A DNA stretch of 5,651 nucleotides from an uncultured Collinsella sp. GTDB taxonomy: Bacteria; Actinomycetota; Coriobacteriia; Coriobacteriales; Coriobacteriaceae. The notes beneath the pieces were generated by a model. That model was given only the letters and a program-made list of their open reading frames with translations, was not told where the DNA came from and made no database searches. The position numbers and the translations under genes were made by a program. The stretch lies in contig USNX01000094.1 of NCBI GenBank assembly GCA_900556205.1, forward strand, positions 1 through 5,651, given 5' to 3'. Of the stretch, positions 1 through 4,887 are shown one piece after another; position 1 is the first letter of the stretch; each line of letters begins with the position of its first letter.

Positions 1-134
1 GGGGCGTCGAGGGTGTTCGGCTCTCGGTGGTTACCCGTGAACTCGATGCGGGCCGGCGCTTTGCGTCGAGTGCGGCGGATGTCGTTGTGAGTATGGCTCC
101 GGACTTTACAATCGTAAAGAAGGCGCGTGATTAA
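1..134 (+). CDS. 3' end of an unrecognised gene (partial)
   Basis: Reading from base 3, the frame is open from the window edge to a TAA at 132-134 and gives 43 residues ending in SMAPDFTIVKKARD. The other two plus frames are stopped early (near 40 and 90), which supports this one. The tail shows alternating hydrophobic stretches (VRLSVV, ADVVVSM) typical of beta strands in an alpha/beta fold, but I recognise no motif and assign no function. It is on the same strand as the HAD gene, 82 nt upstream of that gene's preferred start, so the two could be co-transcribed; the hairpin at 147-187 lies between them. Confidence 0.6.
   Translation, partial: GVEGVRLSVVTRELDAGRRFASSAADVVVSMAPDFTIVKKARD
85..112 (+). 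promoter_or_regulatory. candidate sigma-70 promoter for the HAD gene
   Basis: TTGTGA at 85-90 and TACAAT at 107-112 are separated by 16 bp (4/6 and 5/6 matches to the consensus). Transcription would begin near 119, inside the last codons of the upstream gene, and would put the 147-187 hairpin in the 5' untranslated region of the HAD gene. The match is by eye only; such pairs also occur by chance. Confidence 0.3.
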
Positions 135-146
135 GCGCCGATGACA

Positions 147-187
147 TGGGACGGACTTTGAGGGATGGCCATTCAAAGTCCGTCTCG
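147..187. repeat. 12-bp perfect inverted repeat / RNA hairpin
   Basis: GACGGACTTTGA at 150-161 is exactly complementary to TCAAAGTCCGTC at 173-184. The stem extends outward to 147/187 with two G-U pairs. The 11-nt loop contains the self-complementary octamer ATGGCCAT (165-172). No T-run follows on either strand, so it is not a canonical intrinsic terminator. It sits between the upstream gene's stop and the HAD start and could end, pause or stabilise transcripts. Confidence 0.6.
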
Positions 188-216
188 CTGTTGATGAGAT
201 GCTTTGGGGGAAGCAT

Positions 217-1014
217 ATGGGTCTTGAGGGAATCAAGCTGATCGCCTGCGATTTGGACGGCACGTTGCTGCATCCGGGGGAGCGTGAGCCGCGTCCCGAG
301 GCGTTTGAGCTTATTCGTGAGTTGCACCGTCGTGGCGTTGTGTTTATGCCGGCGAGTGGCCGTCAGTACGCGAGTTTGCGCTATCTGTTTGCCCCGGTGG
401 CCGATGAGCTCGCCTATGTATGCGAAAACGGAGCCCTGGTGATGAGCGAGGGACGTGCCGTTGTCAAGCGTTCCATGGAGCGTAGCCTTGCTATGGATAT
501 CGCGAATGCCGTGGTTGCGTATCCCCATGCCGACGTGACCCTTTCGTGTGAGGGACACCTCTACACCATGAGCGGCAACGATGCGTTCGTCGATCATTTG
601 CGCTATGAGGTCCACTGCGATGTGGCGGTGGTCGACCGCCCCGAGGACATCGACGAGGACGTCATTAAGATTGCCTTCCAGACGCCCGAGGTGGATCAGC
701 CGGCGGCCCTGGAGTATTTTGAGCGCCTCTTTAGCGACCGTGTTGACGTGATGACGTCGGGAACCGAATGGACGGACTTTATCGGTTTCGGTTCGGGCAA
801 GGGCTCCGCGCTTGCCGATTACGGTCGTGCCCTGGGTATTTCGCCCGATGAGATGATGGCGTTTGGCGATAACGAAAACGATCGCGACATGCTCAACGTC
901 GTGGGCCATCCCTATCTGATGGAGAGCTGCAACCCCTCTATGCGTGGCATCAACGACCGCGTCCGCTACGTGCGCACGGTCGAAGAAGAGCTGCGTCGTC
1001 TACTTGCTGAGTAG
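217..1014 (+). CDS. Cof-type HAD family phosphatase
   Basis: This encodes a 265-residue cytosolic haloacid dehalogenase superfamily hydrolase of the Cof subfamily, Mg-dependent enzymes that dephosphorylate sugar phosphates, flavin or other small phosphorylated metabolites through an aspartyl-phosphate intermediate. All four HAD motifs are visible: motif I DLDGT (nucleophile D12, acid/base D14), motif II around S47 in PASGR, motif III K195 in SGKGSAL, and motif IV GDNEND with D218 and D222. The segment between motifs II and III holds the C2-type cap that sets substrate choice. Length is normal for Cof proteins. I chose the ATG at 217 because GGGGGAAG (206-213) lies just before it and the motif I strand then starts in the usual place; an in-frame ATG at 199 would add only six residues (MLWGKH). 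The substrate cannot be read from sequence. The gene converges on the Fur-family gene across a 77-bp gap. Confidence 0.92.
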   Translation: MGLEGIKLIACDLDGTLLHPGEREPRPEAFELIRELHRRGVVFMPASGRQYASLRYLFAPVADELAYVCENGALVMSEGRAVVKRSMERSLAMDIANAVVAYPHADVTLSCEGHLYTMSGNDAFVDHLRYEVHCDVAVVDRPEDIDEDVIKIAFQTPEVDQPAALEYFERLFSDRVDVMTSGTEWTDFIGFGSGKGSALADYGRALGISPDEMMAFGDNENDRDMLNVVGHPYLMESCNPSMRGINDRVRYVRTVEEELRRLLAE

Positions 1015-1095
1015 ACATTTGGGACATGTCTAGAAATCTACTTTTTGCTGCAAAGTGCGGAAAGGTGGATTTTAAGGCATGTTCCAAACATCTAC
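1011..1095. repeat. nested inverted repeat filling the convergent gap
   Basis: The outer arm 1018-1028 pairs with 1078-1088 over 11 bp with one G-U pair. After two mismatches, GTAGA 1011-1015 pairs with TCTAC 1091-1095, and these include both genes' TAG stop codons. An inner stem pairs 1034-1045 with 1061-1072 over 12 bp with two G-U pairs. A competing 7-bp hairpin, TAGACAT 1012-1018 with ATGTCTA 1026-1032, precedes a five-T run at 1042-1046. It could be a bidirectional transcription-ending structure or a copy of a small intergenic repeat family. The T-run does not directly abut a stem, so a simple intrinsic terminator is not clear. Confidence 0.6.
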
Positions 1096-1472
1096 CTACA
1101 GTCGGGGCAGAGACCCTCGAAGATGGTGTAGTGCGACGTGACGTGCCAGCCGATTTGCTCGGACGCCTTGGCGTCGAGCTGGGCATCGAAGGGGAGCGGT
1201 ACGTCGATGACGCGGCTGCACGAGGTGCAGATGATATGCGCATGCGGCTCGATCGTGCGATCGAAGCGGCTGCCGCCCGGCGTCTTGATGGAGAGAATCT
1301 CGCCGGCATCTGCCAAGAGATTGAGGTTGCGGTAGACCGTGCCGCGGCTGATCTTGTCATCCTGTTCGCGCACGGCGTTGTAGATTTCGTCGGCGGTGGG
1401 ATGGTTATAGCTTTGGCGCACGGCGTCAAGAACCAGCTTTCGCTGCTTGGTATTCCTTCTTTGCACCGCCAT
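1092..1472 (-). CDS. Fur-family regulator, PerR-type metal site
   Basis: This encodes a 126-residue Fur-superfamily metal-dependent DNA-binding repressor. The N-terminal winged helix includes HPTADEIY (24-31) and the recognition-helix region SRGTVYRNLNLL (42-53). The C-terminal dimerisation domain has two CxxC pairs, C82/C85 and C122/C125, expected to hold the structural zinc. Against Bacillus subtilis PerR recalled from memory, the regulatory ligands H37, D85, H91, H93 and D104 correspond to H24, D71, H77, H79 and D90. The Asp at the D104 position favours a PerR (peroxide-sensing) rather than a Fur (iron-sensing) role; this is inference, and no target gene such as catalase or peroxidase is in the window. 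AGAGG (1481-1485) gives a ribosome site 8 nt before the ATG. It is downstream of the acylphosphatase gene with a 60-bp gap and may also have its own promoter. Zur or Nur type is less likely from these residues. Confidence 0.88.
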   Translation of the reverse strand: MAVQRRNTKQRKLVLDAVRQSYNHPTADEIYNAVREQDDKISRGTVYRNLNLLADAGEILSIKTPGGSRFDRTIEPHAHIICTSCSRVIDVPLPFDAQLDAKASEQIGWHVTSHYTIFEGLCPDCR

Positions 1473-1508
1473 GCGCCTCGCCTCTTTTCTATTAACGGTC
1501 GTAGGTAA

Positions 1509-1537
1509 ATGATACCGTATTTAGCACACAATACTAA
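1509..1537 (-). promoter_or_regulatory. candidate promoter and operator of the Fur-family gene
   Basis: On the minus strand, TATCAT (1514-1509) is a 5/6 match to a -10 box. TTAGTA (1537-1532) is a weak -35 box, 17 bp away. An inverted repeat GTATT-N8-AATAC (1517-1534) fills the spacer and touches the -35 box, where a self-repressing Fur-family protein might bind. It does not match the PerR box consensus TTATAAT-N-ATTATAA. The promoter overlaps the last codons of the acylphosphatase gene. Confidence 0.3.
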
Positions 1538-1944
1538 TAATGAGGACTGAAACCGTCTTCATTGGCAAGTGGGGCTCGGGCCTGGGCGTCTACAAGGCGA
1601 AAACGCGTTCCCATGCGCTCGTAGGAGGCATGAAGCGCCTCGAGATGAGATAGGACGTTTGCCGGAGTTCCCTGTATCTCCATCTCGACTGAGCCGTCTT
1701 CCATGTTACGCACCCAGCCGGTGAGTGCGCGTGCCTGTGCGAGGTTGGTGTTGGTAAAGCGAAAACCAACGCCTTGGACTTGCCCCGCCCAGCGCAGGAA
1801 ATAGCGCAGGGGAGTGTCTTGAGTGGCCTCGTCGCTTGCGAGTACGGTAAGCCTGCGGCGCAGCTCGAGCTCGACGTTTGATGGTTTTTGAGGCTCTCGA
1901 CTGCCGCCGGTGACGCTGGAGAAGAACGTATCGAAGAGGCCCAT
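1534..1944 (-). CDS. acylphosphatase-domain protein with N-terminal extension
   Basis: This encodes a 136-residue protein whose C-terminal 90 residues are an acylphosphatase domain, which hydrolyses carboxyl-phosphate bonds such as those of acetyl phosphate or 1,3-bisphosphoglycerate. The signature GQVQGVGFR carries the catalytic phosphate-binding Arg (R62), and GWVRNMEDGSVE carries the catalytic Asn (N80). The usual family length is about 90 residues, so residues 1-45 are an extra segment. It begins MGLFDTFFSSV, which could form a short amphipathic helix, and is followed by a polar, charged linker (about 14-45). I chose the ATG at 1944 because it lies 2 nt after the oxidoreductase stop, a layout typical of translational coupling. 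Starts farther upstream would read through the oxidoreductase gene in another frame and give an unrelated low-complexity sequence. The ribosome site is weak (AGGC about 10 nt upstream), again consistent with coupling. Confidence 0.85.
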   Translation of the reverse strand: MGLFDTFFSSVTGGSREPQKPSNVELELRRRLTVLASDEATQDTPLRYFLRWAGQVQGVGFRFTNTNLAQARALTGWVRNMEDGSVEMEIQGTPANVLSHLEALHASYERMGTRFRLVDAQARAPLANEDGFSPHY

Positions 1945-1946
1945 CG

Positions 1947-3053
1947 CTATGCCTGCTTGCCTGCGTCGGCCGGGAAGGTAATGCCGGCCTGCTGGCGCAC
2001 GGCATCCATGATGCGCAGTGAGACGAGCGTGACATCGCGGTAGTGGCCAAGCTCGTGGCGTCCCGCCGGGGTCTCCCAAATCTCTTCCTTAACGTTATCG
2101 ATGCCGTCGATGGCGGTGATAAAGTCTGTGAGTTCGTATTCCATAGTGTTGCTCGATTTGGGCAGGTCGAGCACGCGGCCGTTGTCGCCCTGTTCGCGCG
2201 GTGCCTCGGTCGCCGAGCCGCGTACGACATCGCCGCGATAGTCGATGCGGACGTTGCGGGGCGTGGACAGATGGTCGATCTGGATAGTGCCACGCTCGCC
2301 TTCGATCTGCGAGGGCAGCAGGTCATTCGTAATTTTGGAGTGCGCGAGCTCGACGGAGATGCGGCCTCCGCCGTAGCTGGCGAGGATGGAACCGCAGCCG
2401 TCGATGGGGCCGTGCGTGAGCTGTCGCGTGGTGGGGTCGAGCAGAGTAGTCATGCTCGTAAGGCCGGAGGGCATGCCGAAAATCTCGACCATGGGCTCGA
2501 CGGCGTAGACGCCAATGTCCATGAGGGAACCCGATGCCATATTGCAGTCGAAGATATTGGTGGCGCGTCCCGCGAGAATCTCGTTGTAGCGCGAGGAATA
2601 CTTGCCAAAGCGCAATGAGGCGCGGCGGATGGGGGCGATCTCGCCCAGGGCGTCCTCGATGGCGTGGAAGGCGGGATCGTGGAGGGGACGCATGGCCTCG
2701 AGGGCCACGACACCTGCTGCCTCGGCAGCGCGGAAGACTTCCAGCGCCTGCGCTTCGGTGGCGCAGAAGGGTTTCTCGACGATGACGTGCTTGCCGCCGG
2801 CGATGCAGGCAAGGGCCTGCTCGTAGTGAAGTGCGTTAGGGCTGCCGATATAGACGGCGTCGACGTCGGCGGCGGACGCGAGCTCGTCAAGTGCGGTGAA
2901 GTTACGCTCACCACCGCGCTCGGCGGTAAAGGTAGTACCGCGATTGGCGTCGCGTGAAAGCGTGCCCACAAACGCGGCTTGGTCGTTGGCGTTGACGACT
3001 TGGATAAAGTCGTCGGTGATCATGGATGTGCCGATGGTCGCGATGCGCAGCAT
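1947..3053 (-). CDS. Gfo/Idh/MocA family NAD(P)-dependent oxidoreductase
   Basis: This encodes a 368-residue cytosolic oxidoreductase of the glucose-fructose oxidoreductase / inositol dehydrogenase family. The N-terminal Rossmann domain starts at residue 2 (LRIATIGTSMITDDF). The strand-end motif AVYIGSPNALH (66-76) and the hallmark VEKPF with the conserved Lys at 94 follow. The C-terminal alpha/beta domain includes GSLMDIGVYAVEP (176-187). Two departures from the textbook pattern are visible: the dinucleotide loop reads IGTSMIT rather than GxGxxG, and the usual catalytic His after DIG is Tyr183. I believe both occur together in a recognised subset of the family whose substrates are mostly unknown. 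The ATG at 3053 has AAGGGGG (3058-3064) upstream; a longer in-frame start would run into the rnhA coding region. The gene is probably co-translated with the acylphosphatase gene. The substrate is not predictable here. Confidence 0.9.
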   Translation of the reverse strand: MLRIATIGTSMITDDFIQVVNANDQAAFVGTLSRDANRGTTFTAERGGERNFTALDELASAADVDAVYIGSPNALHYEQALACIAGGKHVIVEKPFCATEAQALEVFRAAEAAGVVALEAMRPLHDPAFHAIEDALGEIAPIRRASLRFGKYSSRYNEILAGRATNIFDCNMASGSLMDIGVYAVEPMVEIFGMPSGLTSMTTLLDPTTRQLTHGPIDGCGSILASYGGGRISVELAHSKITNDLLPSQIEGERGTIQIDHLSTPRNVRIDYRGDVVRGSATEAPREQGDNGRVLDLPKSSNTMEYELTDFITAIDGIDNVKEEIWETPAGRHELGHYRDVTLVSLRIMDAVRQQAGITFPADAGKQA

Positions 3054-3126
3054 ACGTCCCCCTTGCGTTGTTTGGTCTACAAGATGAGTGTAGCGCGTGG
3101 GGATATAAAGCTGCGCGAAAACGCTA

Positions 3127-3612
3127 TTACAGGTCGCTCTCGTTAAAGCCGGTGTCGATATCGAGGTTGCTGCCGTCGGCCGCCGTGGTGGCGAGCTCGT
3201 CGCAGCGCTCGTTGAGCTCGTGGCCGGCATGTCCCTTAACCCAGATGAACTCCACCTTATGCTTGCTTTTGGCGGCAAGCAGGCGCTCCCACAGGTCGCG
3301 GTTCTTAACGGGCTGCTTGTTGGCGGTTTTCCATCCGCGCTTTTTCCAGCCGTCGATCCAGTGCTTGTTAAAGGCGTTGACGACGTACTGCGAATCGGAA
3401 TGGACCTCGACCTCGCAGGGGCGGTTAAGTGCCTCGAGCGCCACGATGACCGCCATGAGCTCCATGCGGTTGTTGGTGGTCTTGGCGTAGCCGCGCGAAA
3501 GCTCGGAGGTGAAGGTCTTGCCGGCGGGGTTGGTGTATTTGAGCACGGCGCCGTATCCGCCGCGTCCCGGATTTGATCGGGCCGAGCCGTCGGTATAGAT
3601 GATGACCTTCAC
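3127..3612 (-). CDS. rnhA: ribonuclease HI
   Basis: This encodes a 161-residue type 1 ribonuclease H, which cuts the RNA strand of RNA:DNA hybrids during primer removal and R-loop clearance. All catalytic residues are present: D8 in IYTDGS, E51 in NNRMEL, D73 in HSDSQY, H128 in WVKGHAGH and D138 in NERCDELA, matching D10, E48, D70, H124 and D134 of the Escherichia coli enzyme. The basic segment [13 protein letters not shown] (83-95) is the hybrid-binding handle. Length is normal, and residues 144-161 are an acidic tail. The start codon is GTG at 3612, preceded by AAAGGAA with about 4 nt spacing. The overlapping ATG (3615-3613) is out of frame and is followed at once by TGA. It is 63 bp downstream of lysR and 73 bp upstream of the oxidoreductase, with no clear terminator in either gap. 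Confidence 0.95.
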   Translation of the reverse strand: MKVIIYTDGSARSNPGRGGYGAVLKYTNPAGKTFTSELSRGYAKTTNNRMELMAVIVALEALNRPCEVEVHSDSQYVVNAFNKHWIDGWKKRGWKTANKQPVKNRDLWERLLAAKSKHKVEFIWVKGHAGHELNERCDELATTAADGSNLDIDTGFNESDL

Positions 3613-3675
3613 ATGGTTCCTTTCGTTGGGTACGTTTCGTGTGAGTGACCATTGTAGCGCCGCGTTCGCCGAGGG

Positions 3676-4614
3676 CTAGCAATCTACCATATCTACCCCG
3701 TCCTCTGATGGCTGGTTTTCTTGGATGATGCGGTCGAGCTCGTCGAGGTATTGCTGCAACAGGGGAGAGGGCTTGCGTTCATCGTGCATGATATAGCCTA
3801 CGTGCATCGTCGGGGCATCTGCCAGCGGAATCGATGCCATGCCCCATTGCATTTCGTTTGAGAGCACGCCGGTGGAGAGCGTGTAGCCGTTCGAGGTGAT
3901 CAGCAGGTTGGTGAGCGTGCCGCGGTCAGAGACTCGAATGTTGCGATCGCAGGGGATGTAGCTAAACGGCTCCTCGGCGTAATAGAAGGAGTTTGAGGTT
4001 CCCTGCTCAAAGCTGTAGCGCGTATAGGGCGTAAGGTCGGCAAGGGACAGCTGCGGGCGGCGGGCAAGCGGGTGGCGCTCACTTACGAACACGTGGACCT
4101 TTGCATCAAAGAGGTGATGGAAGCTTGCTCGGGCATCGGTAAAGGCTTTCTGTAGGACACGATTGTTAAAGTCGTCCAGATAGAGGATGCCAATGTCGCT
4201 GCGAAACGCGCGGACGTCATCGATGATCTGCGACGTGGTGGTCTCGCGCATGATGAACTCGAACTTGTCGTCCCGGCAGCGCTCGACGACGTTGACGAAG
4301 GCCTCGACCGAAAAGGCGTAATGCTGGGCGGAAATGGCGAGGCGGGCTTGCGGGGTGCCGCCGTCCTCGTAGCGCGCCTCGAGCATGTCGGCCTGCTCTA
4401 CGACCTGGCGCGCATAGCCCAAAAGCTCGGTGCCGTCGTTGGTGAGCGTGACGCCGCGGCTGGAGCGCGTAAAGATCTCCAGATGGAGCTCCTGTTCCAG
4501 GCTTTTGACGGCGTTTGATATGTTGGACTGAGCGGTATAGAGGCGCTGAGCTGCGGCGTTAATTGAGCCGGACTCTGCCACGGCAATCAGAAAACGAAGC
4601 TGCTGAAGGGTCAT
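3676..4614 (-). CDS. LysR-type transcriptional regulator, divergent from metY
   Basis: This encodes a 312-residue LysR-type regulator of normal length. The N-terminal winged helix-turn-helix covers residues 1-60 (LQQLRFLIAVAESGSINAAA, then LYTAQSNISNAVKSLE as recognition helix, then IFTRSSRGVTLTNDG wing). A linker helix runs to about 85, and the two-lobed effector domain begins at about 90 (RLAISAQHYAFSVEAF). I chose the ATG at 4614 because TCCTTT on the plus strand (4623-4628) reads AAAGGA on the coding strand at 8 nt spacing. The ATG at 4623 would sit directly on that site and adds only MTS. The gene faces a metY-like gene across a 273-bp region, the classic layout for a LysR activator and its target, so control of sulfur amino acid synthesis is the best guess. 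The effector (such as O-acetylserine, O-acetylhomoserine or homocysteine) is unknown. The C-terminus reads DGVDMVDC. Confidence 0.92.
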   Translation of the reverse strand: MTLQQLRFLIAVAESGSINAAAQRLYTAQSNISNAVKSLEQELHLEIFTRSSRGVTLTNDGTELLGYARQVVEQADMLEARYEDGGTPQARLAISAQHYAFSVEAFVNVVERCRDDKFEFIMRETTTSQIIDDVRAFRSDIGILYLDDFNNRVLQKAFTDARASFHHLFDAKVHVFVSERHPLARRPQLSLADLTPYTRYSFEQGTSNSFYYAEEPFSYIPCDRNIRVSDRGTLTNLLITSNGYTLSTGVLSNEMQWGMASIPLADAPTMHVGYIMHDERKPSPLLQQYLDELDRIIQENQPSEDGVDMVDC

Positions 4615-4635
4615 CGACGTCATCCTTTCGATTGC

Positions 4636-4652
4636 TATCTATAAAACCGATA
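4636..4652. promoter_or_regulatory. candidate LysR-type operator (TATC-N9-GATA)
   Basis: TATC at 4636-4639 and GATA at 4649-4652 form a dyad with a 9-bp spacer. It contains ATC-N9-GAT, the T-N11-A pattern known for LysR-type recognition sites. Its centre is about 66 bp before the predicted metY transcription start (about 4710), the usual location for such a site. A second dyad AACC-N7-GGTT (4645-4659) overlaps it. A TATAGA -10-like sequence on the minus strand (4643-4638) lies inside the site, so a bound regulator could also repress its own gene. Confidence 0.5.
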
Positions 4653-4674
4653 ACAGGTTAGCGCTTTTAAGTGA

Positions 4675-4703
4675 TTGACCGAGGGGAACAATGCTCGTAC
4701 TAT
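4675..4703 (+). promoter_or_regulatory. metY promoter
   Basis: TTGACC (4675-4680, 5/6 match to the -35 box) is separated by exactly 17 bp from TACTAT (4698-4703, 4/6 match to the -10 box). Transcription should start near 4710, giving a leader of about 178 nt before the metY start codon. This is the best promoter match in the window. Confidence 0.6.
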
Positions 4704-4751
4704 TCAAAACACACAAAGCAGGTAGGTAATTAAGCCAACCACGGAACCGGG

Positions 4752-4832
4752 ATGCGAAAGGAGGCCCGCATATGAATTGCTTACCAAGACGAATGCCGGG
4801 CTCCTGTTTGCGCCCGTCGGCGTGATCAGGAG
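4752..4832 (+). promoter_or_regulatory. alternative RNA hairpins in the metY leader
   Basis: Three foldings compete. First, ATGCG 4752-4756 pairs with CGCAT 4767-4771 and puts the leader ribosome site in its 10-nt loop. Second, 4760-4771 (GGAG, CCC, GCAT blocks) pairs with 4793-4804 (ATGC, GGG, CTCC blocks) over 11 bp with small bulges, hiding that site. Third, CTCCTG 4801-4806 pairs with CAGGAG 4827-4832, capped by CGCC/GGCG (4811-4814, 4819-4822). The CTCC at 4801-4804 is shared by the last two, and CTCCT could also pair with AGGAG (4877-4881) of the metY ribosome site. A pyrimidine-rich, T-rich tract (4841-4870) follows. Folding was judged by eye without energies. Confidence 0.45.
4757..4825 (+). 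CDS. candidate leader peptide of metY (17 codons) with its ribosome site
   Basis: AAAGGAGG (4757-4764), a near-complete match to the 16S anti-SD, lies 7 nt before ATG 4772. The frame runs to TGA 4823-4825 and encodes MNCLPRRMPGSCLRPSA. It holds two Cys codons (4778, 4805), an internal Met (4793) and a cluster TTA-CCA-AGA-CGA (4781-4792) whose Leu and Arg codons should be rare in a genome of this composition. It is out of frame with metY and ends 62 nt before it. Its ribosome site is stronger than that of metY. The frame spans the alternative hairpins of the leader, as expected of an attenuation peptide for sulfur amino acid supply. Short frames also arise by chance; the strong ribosome site is the main support. 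Confidence 0.5.
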   Translation, partial: KGGPHMNCLPRRMPGSCLRPSA

Positions 4833-4875
4833 ACAGCGACTTACTTCTCTCTTATTTATTTATTTTTGTTCGATC

Positions 4876-4881
4876 AAGGAG
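4876..4881 (+). promoter_or_regulatory. metY ribosome-binding site
   Basis: AAGGAG lies 6 nt before ATG 4888, fixing the metY start. Its AGGAG part is complementary to CTCCT at 4801-4805 in the leader, so it could be sequestered in one folding of the leader. Confidence 0.75.
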
Positions 4882-4887
4882 ATCATC

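Noticed and set aside
106..909. 267-codon minus-strand open frame opposite the HAD gene
   Set aside because: It is antisense to a gene with all four HAD motifs; the His/Arg/Thr-rich product has no motif, so it is a shadow.
1026..1508. 160-codon plus-strand open frame across the Fur-family gene
   Set aside because: It is antisense to a gene with complete metal ligands and has no domain or convincing ribosome site.
1945..2079. upstream extension of the acylphosphatase frame by 45 codons
   Set aside because: It runs through the oxidoreductase C-terminus in another frame with an unrelated sequence; the coupled ATG at 1944 is better.
3054..3126. hairpin or promoter between rnhA and the oxidoreductase gene
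   Set aside because: Only short GCG-rich pairings without a T-run and -10-like sequences (TACACT, TTATAT) without a -35 partner were seen.
3054..3278. upstream extension of the oxidoreductase frame by 75 codons
   Set aside because: It would overlap rnhA in another frame and gives a low-complexity Ser/Thr/Pro sequence. The ATG at 3053 has a good ribosome site and starts right at the Rossmann strand.
3613..3675. TACAAT -10-like sequence for rnhA at 3656-3651 (minus)
   Set aside because: No acceptable -35 box lies 16-18 bp upstream, so it was not listed as a promoter.
3679..3700. two GTAGAT copies in the 3' end of lysR (minus strand), also seen near 1036 and 1090
   Set aside because: In lysR they simply encode GVD-MVD in frame and are too short and scattered to call a repeat family.
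4710..4887. SAM-I, SAM-IV, cobalamin riboswitch or T-box in the metY leader
   Set aside because: I looked for the GGCAACC-type SAM core, the cobalamin B12 box and the T-box sequence GGTGGNACCGCG. Fragments such as GCCAACC and GGAACCGGG occur but the required surrounding elements do not.
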